This document shows positions 60,378 through 64,000 of a stretch of DNA of 64,000 bases, one piece after another; position 1 is the first letter of the stretch, and each line of letters opens with the position of its first letter. The position numbers and the translations under genes are program-made. Source of the DNA: Actinomadura montaniterrae (GTDB taxonomy: Bacteria > Actinomycetota > Actinomycetes > Streptosporangiales > Streptosporangiaceae); NCBI RefSeq assembly GCF_008923365.1, contig NZ_WBMR01000017.1, positions 20,065-84,064 of the forward strand, in the 5' to 3' direction. The notes below the pieces were generated by a model. It did not search any database. It saw nothing but the letters and a program-made list of their open reading frames with translations, and was not told the DNA's origin.

Positions 60378-61151
60378 TCAGGCCGGCGGGTGCGCAGATG
60401 TCGGCATCTCGATGTGCGCCCTGCTGACGGAGGCGCTCTTCGCCAGGACTTGGAGGACGTCGTGACGCACGCGCTCGCACCGCCGGCGCATGGCCTCGTT
60501 GGCGCCGTCCGCGTCCCGCGCGCGCAGTCGTTCGAAGATGCTCTCCATTTCCCCGGGTGGGCTCGCGATCTCAGGCTCGATCAAGGCGGCCATCCGCAGC
60601 ACCCGCTCCAGCTCGTCGAGTACATCGACGATCACCTTGGCGAAACGGTTGTTGCCACTGGAGTTGACAATGATGGCCTCGAACTCGATCCCGGCGCGGA
60701 GTGACTCCTCGAGTCCCACGTCGCCGGCCGCCAGCGCGGAGGGCACCTTGGACAGCGCCTCGAGCCGCTCGAGCGCCGGCGCCTGGATGCCTTTGCGCGC
60801 AGCGGCGGCAGCGGCTTCGCCGGAGAGCACGGTCCTCATGGCACAAAGATCGTCGGTGTCCTGGAGGGTGACCGGACTGACGACGTACCCTGCCCGCGGC
60901 AGTGCCTGCACGAGCCCGTCACGCCTCAACCGCGCGAGCGCCTCACGCACCGGCGTCTTGCTGATCTGCCATTTCTGCGCGAGCGACGCCTCAGTGAAGC
61001 CGCTACCGGGCGGCAGCGTCAGATCGATGATCTGACGCCTGATCGCCCTGTATGCCTGGCCTGTGCGGTCGAGGCCTGCCTCCTCCTGACCGACGAGGAG
61101 CAGGGCGGGGATGTGCGGCATCCCGGGGAACGGGTCATGGATATCGTGCAC
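60378..61151 (-). CDS. GntR-family regulator with FCD domain
   Basis: The 257-residue regulator has a GntR winged helix (AYRAIRRQIIDLTLPPGSGF, then LAQKWQISKTPVREALARLR) and an FCD ligand-binding domain (MRTVLSGEAAAAAARKG, FEAIIVNSSGNNRFAKVIVD, RCERVRHDVLQVL). FCD proteins usually sense acids or amino acids and repress the genes for their use. It is placed upstream of the importer and hyu genes on the same strand and divergent from a TetR gene. A strong dyad lies in the shared promoter region. Confidence 0.9.
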   Translation of the reverse strand: MHDIHDPFPGMPHIPALLLVGQEEAGLDRTGQAYRAIRRQIIDLTLPPGSGFTEASLAQKWQISKTPVREALARLRRDGLVQALPRAGYVVSPVTLQDTDDLCAMRTVLSGEAAAAAARKGIQAPALERLEALSKVPSALAAGDVGLEESLRAGIEFEAIIVNSSGNNRFAKVIVDVLDELERVLRMAALIEPEIASPPGEMESIFERLRARDADGANEAMRRRCERVRHDVLQVLAKSASVSRAHIEMPTSAHPPA

Positions 61152-61176
61152 CTATTCACTGTACCAGTTACCGTGA

Positions 61177-61209
61177 CTGATGTATCAACTAAGATGGTTA
61201 GTACATCAG
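61177..61209. promoter_or_regulatory. 13-base inverted repeat between the GntR and TetR genes
   Basis: CTGATGTATCAAC and GTTAGTACATCAG pair at 11 of 13 positions around a 7-base spacer; the outer eight bases are perfect. The left arm contains TGATGTATCA, related to the sites at 55259 and 60065. It is a likely operator for one of the two flanking regulators. Confidence 0.5.
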
Positions 61210-61373
61210 CGCTTCAGGCGAGTGGGCCCCGCAGGGTCCGTATGTCGATCACCGCACGGTGGCCCCGCAGTTCACGGGCCCGGACGCCTCCTCAGCGTGG
61301 GCGGAGTGTGGCCGCCGAGGCGCGGGGCATGCTCCCGACAAGAGAGATCACTCGCAATGAAGGAGGTAGCGAA

Positions 61374-61982
61374 GTGGCTGAGCAGCCACCGAAGGTGGCC
61401 GGTGGCCAGATCCCGGAGGATGTACTGGTCGTCGCCGCCCGACTGTTCTCCGAATTGGGATACGACCAGGTCACGACGGAGTTCATCGCGAACGCCTGTG
61501 GCGTCGACACCACCATGGTCCGCGACGCCTACGGGGGCAAGCGCGGCATATACCTGGCCGTCATAGAATGGCTGACCCGTGAGCGGATGGAGTTCCTCGC
61601 CCCGGTGGTGGCCACCTTCACCCCGGACGCAGACGGTCTGATACGCCTGATCGACCGCATCCTCGACTGGGCCCTGGAACATCGCGACCTGCAATCCATC
61701 TGGATCCATCGGTGGATGTCCGACGCCATCGACTTCCCCGACCTGGAGATGCAGTACGGCAGGCCTCCGGTCGCCATGCTGACTGAGAAGGTGGCTGAGG
61801 CCATTGACGATGCAAAGGATCCAGAGTTGTTCACCTGGCAGACGACTTGGACGATCAGCGGCTTCGTCAGAGGCGGTTACGTCGGCGCCGACGGCACCCG
61901 CCGGCATGTCGACGACCCGAAGGTCCTGGATCGCTTCAGGCGTTACCTGCACCAGACGGCCCGGTGCGCCGCAGCCCGCTGA
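61374..61982 (+). CDS. TetR-family regulator
   Basis: The 202-residue protein has a TetR DNA-binding region (VLVVAARLFSELGYDQVTTE, then FIANACGVDTTMVRDAYGGK) and a variable ligand domain. The GTG at 61374 was chosen for AAGGAGGT six bases upstream; the longer open frame adds an unlikely Pro/Arg-rich lead. It is convergent with the alpha/beta-hydrolase gene and may regulate the 62-64 kb group or the GntR side. Confidence 0.85.
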   Translation: MAEQPPKVAGGQIPEDVLVVAARLFSELGYDQVTTEFIANACGVDTTMVRDAYGGKRGIYLAVIEWLTRERMEFLAPVVATFTPDADGLIRLIDRILDWALEHRDLQSIWIHRWMSDAIDFPDLEMQYGRPPVAMLTEKVAEAIDDAKDPELFTWQTTWTISGFVRGGYVGADGTRRHVDDPKVLDRFRRYLHQTARCAAAR

Positions 61983-62014
61983 CGGGCTTTAAGGGACGGT
62001 CTCGCAACGAGGCG

Positions 62015-62866
62015 TCAAGCCTCGAGCAGAAAGGCATCGGTTCGTGCGGCCGGCCCTGACTCTCCGGTCGGCGCACCGGTGGGGTGGTTCAAGACGAACT
62101 CACGAGTGAGGCGTGCGGCCTGTTCGCCAGCCTCCAATGTGATGCCATGACGGATGTGCGGGAGTACGACCAGACCCGCACCTGGGATCTCCGATGCGGT
62201 GTACTCCGCGACCCGTTGATCGATGATGAGGTCATCGGCACCATGCAGGACGAGAGTGGGAGCGGTGATCTCCCCGAGGCGGGAACGGCAGTCGTGGTCG
62301 TGCAACGCCTTCAATCGCCGCGCGGCGCCGTCTTCGGAACGACGGGCCAAGGTGCGCCTCGCCTCGCTGACGAGTTCCGGGGCGCGGGCTTGGGCCTCGG
62401 GACTGAGCACGAGGTCGAGCATGTGCTGCGCGCGCACCTCCGGCCCCAGCGCCAAGATGCGCTCACTAAGGTTTTCGATCATCGTCCGGCTCGGCGTTGT
62501 CCCCGACAGAATGAGGGAAGCGACACGGCGCGGATGATGGATCGCCAACTGCATGGCGATCATTCCGCCATAGGAGACGCCCAGCACGTGAGCGCGTTCG
62601 ATCCCCAGTGCCGCTATGAACCCTGCGCAGTCCTGGGCGAGCCGGACCATGTCGTATGAGTCGGATCCATTGCGAGTGCCACCGGTGTCACGCTGGTCGA
62701 AAGCGATGGCCCTGATTCCGCTTCCCAGCACCAGACGGAAGCCATCGAATTGTTCGCGACTATTTTCTCCGCCGTGCAGTAGTACCAGCGGTTCGCCCGC
62801 ACCGGATTCCGCATAGGCGATATCTATGTCATCGACTCTGACCTGATGAAATGGCTCGGAAATCAC
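62015..62866 (-). CDS. Alpha/beta-hydrolase
   Basis: The 283-residue protein has the full catalytic set: Ser in LGVSYGGM (about 98), Asp in HGADDLI, His in HIRHGI, and LLHGGENSREQFD as oxyanion region. It should cleave an ester, lactone or C-C bond or an epoxide. It lies 15 bases after the SDR gene in a leftward group with an epoxide hydrolase. Confidence 0.88.
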   Translation of the reverse strand: MISEPFHQVRVDDIDIAYAESGAGEPLVLLHGGENSREQFDGFRLVLGSGIRAIAFDQRDTGGTRNGSDSYDMVRLAQDCAGFIAALGIERAHVLGVSYGGMIAMQLAIHHPRRVASLILSGTTPSRTMIENLSERILALGPEVRAQHMLDLVLSPEAQARAPELVSEARRTLARRSEDGAARRLKALHDHDCRSRLGEITAPTLVLHGADDLIIDQRVAEYTASEIPGAGLVVLPHIRHGITLEAGEQAARLTREFVLNHPTGAPTGESGPAARTDAFLLEA

Positions 62867-62881
62867 GGAACCGCCTCCGCT

Positions 62882-63730
62882 CTAGGACGATGCGAGAAGT
62901 TGGTTGATCGCCGCGGCTCCAGTGGCCACATCGCCGGCGGGGCGTCCTACGCCCACGCCTCCGTCCACGACGAGATCGTGGCCGTTGACGAAGGACGAAG
63001 CGTCATTGGCCAGCCAAAGGATGGCCGAAGCGACGTCCCGGGGTGCCCCCGAACGCTGGAACGGCCGCGAGGTTGCAGGCCCACGGGGAGAGAGGGCACG
63101 CCGAAGGACATTCGAATCGTCATCGGCCCGGTCCGCATCTACGCCAGGGGATTCGGCGGCTGCGCCCGCGGAGACCGGGCCAGGAGAAACGGTGTTGACC
63201 CGGACACCGTAGTCACCGAGCTCCGCCGCGGCACAGCGGGTGAAATGAAGCAGCGCCGCCTTGACCGTGGAATGCTCCATCGTCGACCAACCCGCGAGCC
63301 GCCCGCTGATGCCGCCGATATTGATGATGCTGCCCGCTCCCTGCTCTATCATGATCGGCGCGGCACATTTTATGCCCGCGGCCGCCCCGAGCACGTGCAC
63401 GTCGAACATGCGCCGAAGGCCTTCCAGGTCAAGAGTCTGGACACTTGCCGGCGAACCACCGTCACCGGCGTTGTTGACAAGGCAGTCCAAGCGTCCGAAG
63501 CGTTCGACGGTGTGCGCGATCAACTCTCTCACCTGCGACTCGGCAGAGACGTCGGTGGCCACGAAGTCGGCGGCCGCTCCGAGCCGAGCCGCCATCGCCT
63601 CTCCCCGGTGCCGTCGCCGGCCCGCCAACACGACGCGTGCGCCCGCTCTGATCAGGGATTCGGCCGTGGCCGCTCCGATACCACTGGTGCCGCCGGTCAC
63701 GACCGCCACCTTGCCGTCCAGCACACCCAT
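62882..63730 (-). CDS. Short-chain dehydrogenase with His in place of the catalytic Tyr
   Basis: The 282-residue SDR has TGGTSGIGAATAE, NNAGDG, IINIGGISG (Ser) and EHSTVKAALLHF. In the usual Tyr-X3-Lys, the Tyr position appears to be His (H-S-T-V-K), which would change or abolish normal activity. The rest (NTVSPGPV, SSFVNGHDLVVDGG) is typical. The second of two adjacent ATGs (63730) is best spaced from GGAGG. It sits 61 bases after the epoxide hydrolase. Confidence 0.85.
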   Translation of the reverse strand: MGVLDGKVAVVTGGTSGIGAATAESLIRAGARVVLAGRRRHRGEAMAARLGAAADFVATDVSAESQVRELIAHTVERFGRLDCLVNNAGDGGSPASVQTLDLEGLRRMFDVHVLGAAAGIKCAAPIMIEQGAGSIINIGGISGRLAGWSTMEHSTVKAALLHFTRCAAAELGDYGVRVNTVSPGPVSAGAAAESPGVDADRADDDSNVLRRALSPRGPATSRPFQRSGAPRDVASAILWLANDASSFVNGHDLVVDGGVGVGRPAGDVATGAAAINQLLASS

Positions 63731-63791
63731 CATTTCCTCCAGAATCCAGAAGAATGCCGTCCGCCGATCACACGGAACTTTCACACCCGGG

Positions 63792-64000
63792 TCAGCGGCG
63801 GCCGCGGAACGTGCGGCGGAGGTCGGCGACCCACTCCTCCGGGATCTCCCACGGGATGAAATGGCCGCCGCGATCGTGCGCGGTCAGGTTGACGTGGTTG
63901 TACCAGTCGCCGCGGTCGCTCCGGACGAAGTGCTCGACCCGCTGCTCGGTGGTGACGCCCGGCGGGTTCTCGTAGCCGACGAACGTGATGCCGGTGGGCG
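63792..64000 (-). CDS. Epoxide hydrolase, C-terminal end (partial)
   Basis: The last 68 codons of a gene that begins beyond the right edge. The protein ends PTGITFVGYENPPGVTTEQR, then NLTAHDRGGHFIPWEIPEEW and VADLRRTFRGRR, the C-terminal end of EphA/juvenile-hormone-type epoxide hydrolases, including the catalytic His in GGHF. It starts the leftward hydrolase-SDR group. Confidence 0.8.
   Translation of the reverse strand, partial: PTGITFVGYENPPGVTTEQRVEHFVRSDRGDWYNHVNLTAHDRGGHFIPWEIPEEWVADLRRTFRGRR

Noticed and set aside
1..64000. tRNA, rRNA, riboswitch or CRISPR elements
   Set aside because: No cloverleaf with a convincing T-loop, no conserved riboswitch core and no spaced direct repeats were seen by eye.

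Overview
The window is chromosomal DNA of a high-GC, Gram-positive actinomycete. The evidence is codon use with G or C at almost every third position, many GTG starts, GTGA/ATGA gene overlaps, a conservon-type sensor cluster, and a decayed ECF sigma / CU044_5270-type pair that is common in Streptosporangiales such as Nonomuraea, Streptosporangium and Actinomadura. The genus cannot be fixed from this sequence. No rRNA, tRNA or CRISPR array was seen.

Layout. (1) 0-9.5 kb: a small secreted protein, a parallel beta-helix lipoprotein, a LOG protein fused to an alpha/beta-hydrolase that has lost its catalytic Ser and His, a sigma-70 factor, two response regulators and a membrane histidine kinase. 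(2) 9.85-34.3 kb: an actinobacterial type IV secretion-like locus. Intact parts are a VirD4/TraG-like protein, a CpaE/ParA-like ATPase, a CpaF-like protein without a P-loop, two paralogous MinD-like proteins with a damaged P-loop, a VirB2-like two-helix protein, two tandem TrbL/VirB6-like proteins, a membrane protein ending in a second VirB2-like module, an SCO6880/PrgI-type protein, a VirB4 ATPase, a lipoprotein and a lytic transglycosylase-NlpC/P60 cell-wall enzyme. No relaxase was recognised. The locus is split at 16.5-24 kb by debris: a VirB4 fragment, a decayed integrase/HTH/recombinase triad, a lipoprotein-OmpA pair with an inverted decayed copy, a broken PhzF gene, a TetR fragment and IS5-type remains. 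(3) 34.6-37.8 kb: decayed ECF sigma and CU044_5270 genes, a decayed CpaF-like copy, and a frameshifted IS5/IS427-like element with visible ends. (4) 38-43.7 kb: a lipoprotein, a conservon (cvnA-cvnB-cvnC) followed by a GAF protein where the GTPase gene is usually found, and a divergent MerR/monooxygenase pair with a MerR-type promoter. (5) 44-45.4 kb: small unknown genes. (6) 45.9-61.2 kb: a leftward catabolic cluster. It encodes a GntR regulator, a five-gene branched-chain-amino-acid-type ABC importer, hydantoinase/oxoprolinase A and B, an isochorismatase-family hydrolase, a Kbl-like enzyme, an SDR, methylmalonate-semialdehyde dehydrogenase and an aminotransferase. Most neighbours overlap by four bases. 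(7) 61.4-64 kb: a TetR regulator, then a leftward epoxide hydrolase (partial), SDR and alpha/beta hydrolase group.

The most unusual part is the secretion-like locus. VirB4 and the CpaE-like protein keep intact nucleotide-binding motifs, whereas the coupling protein (Walker B acids replaced by Asn-Gln), the CpaF-like protein and both MinD-like proteins do not. Fragments of a second VirB4 and a second CpaF-like gene, plus the duplicated MinD-like gene, suggest that two diverged copies of the locus were once present and have merged. In the catabolic cluster the importer probably brings in a cyclic amide or ureido compound that is opened by HyuA/HyuB and processed to acetyl-CoA-level products; the actual substrate is unknown.
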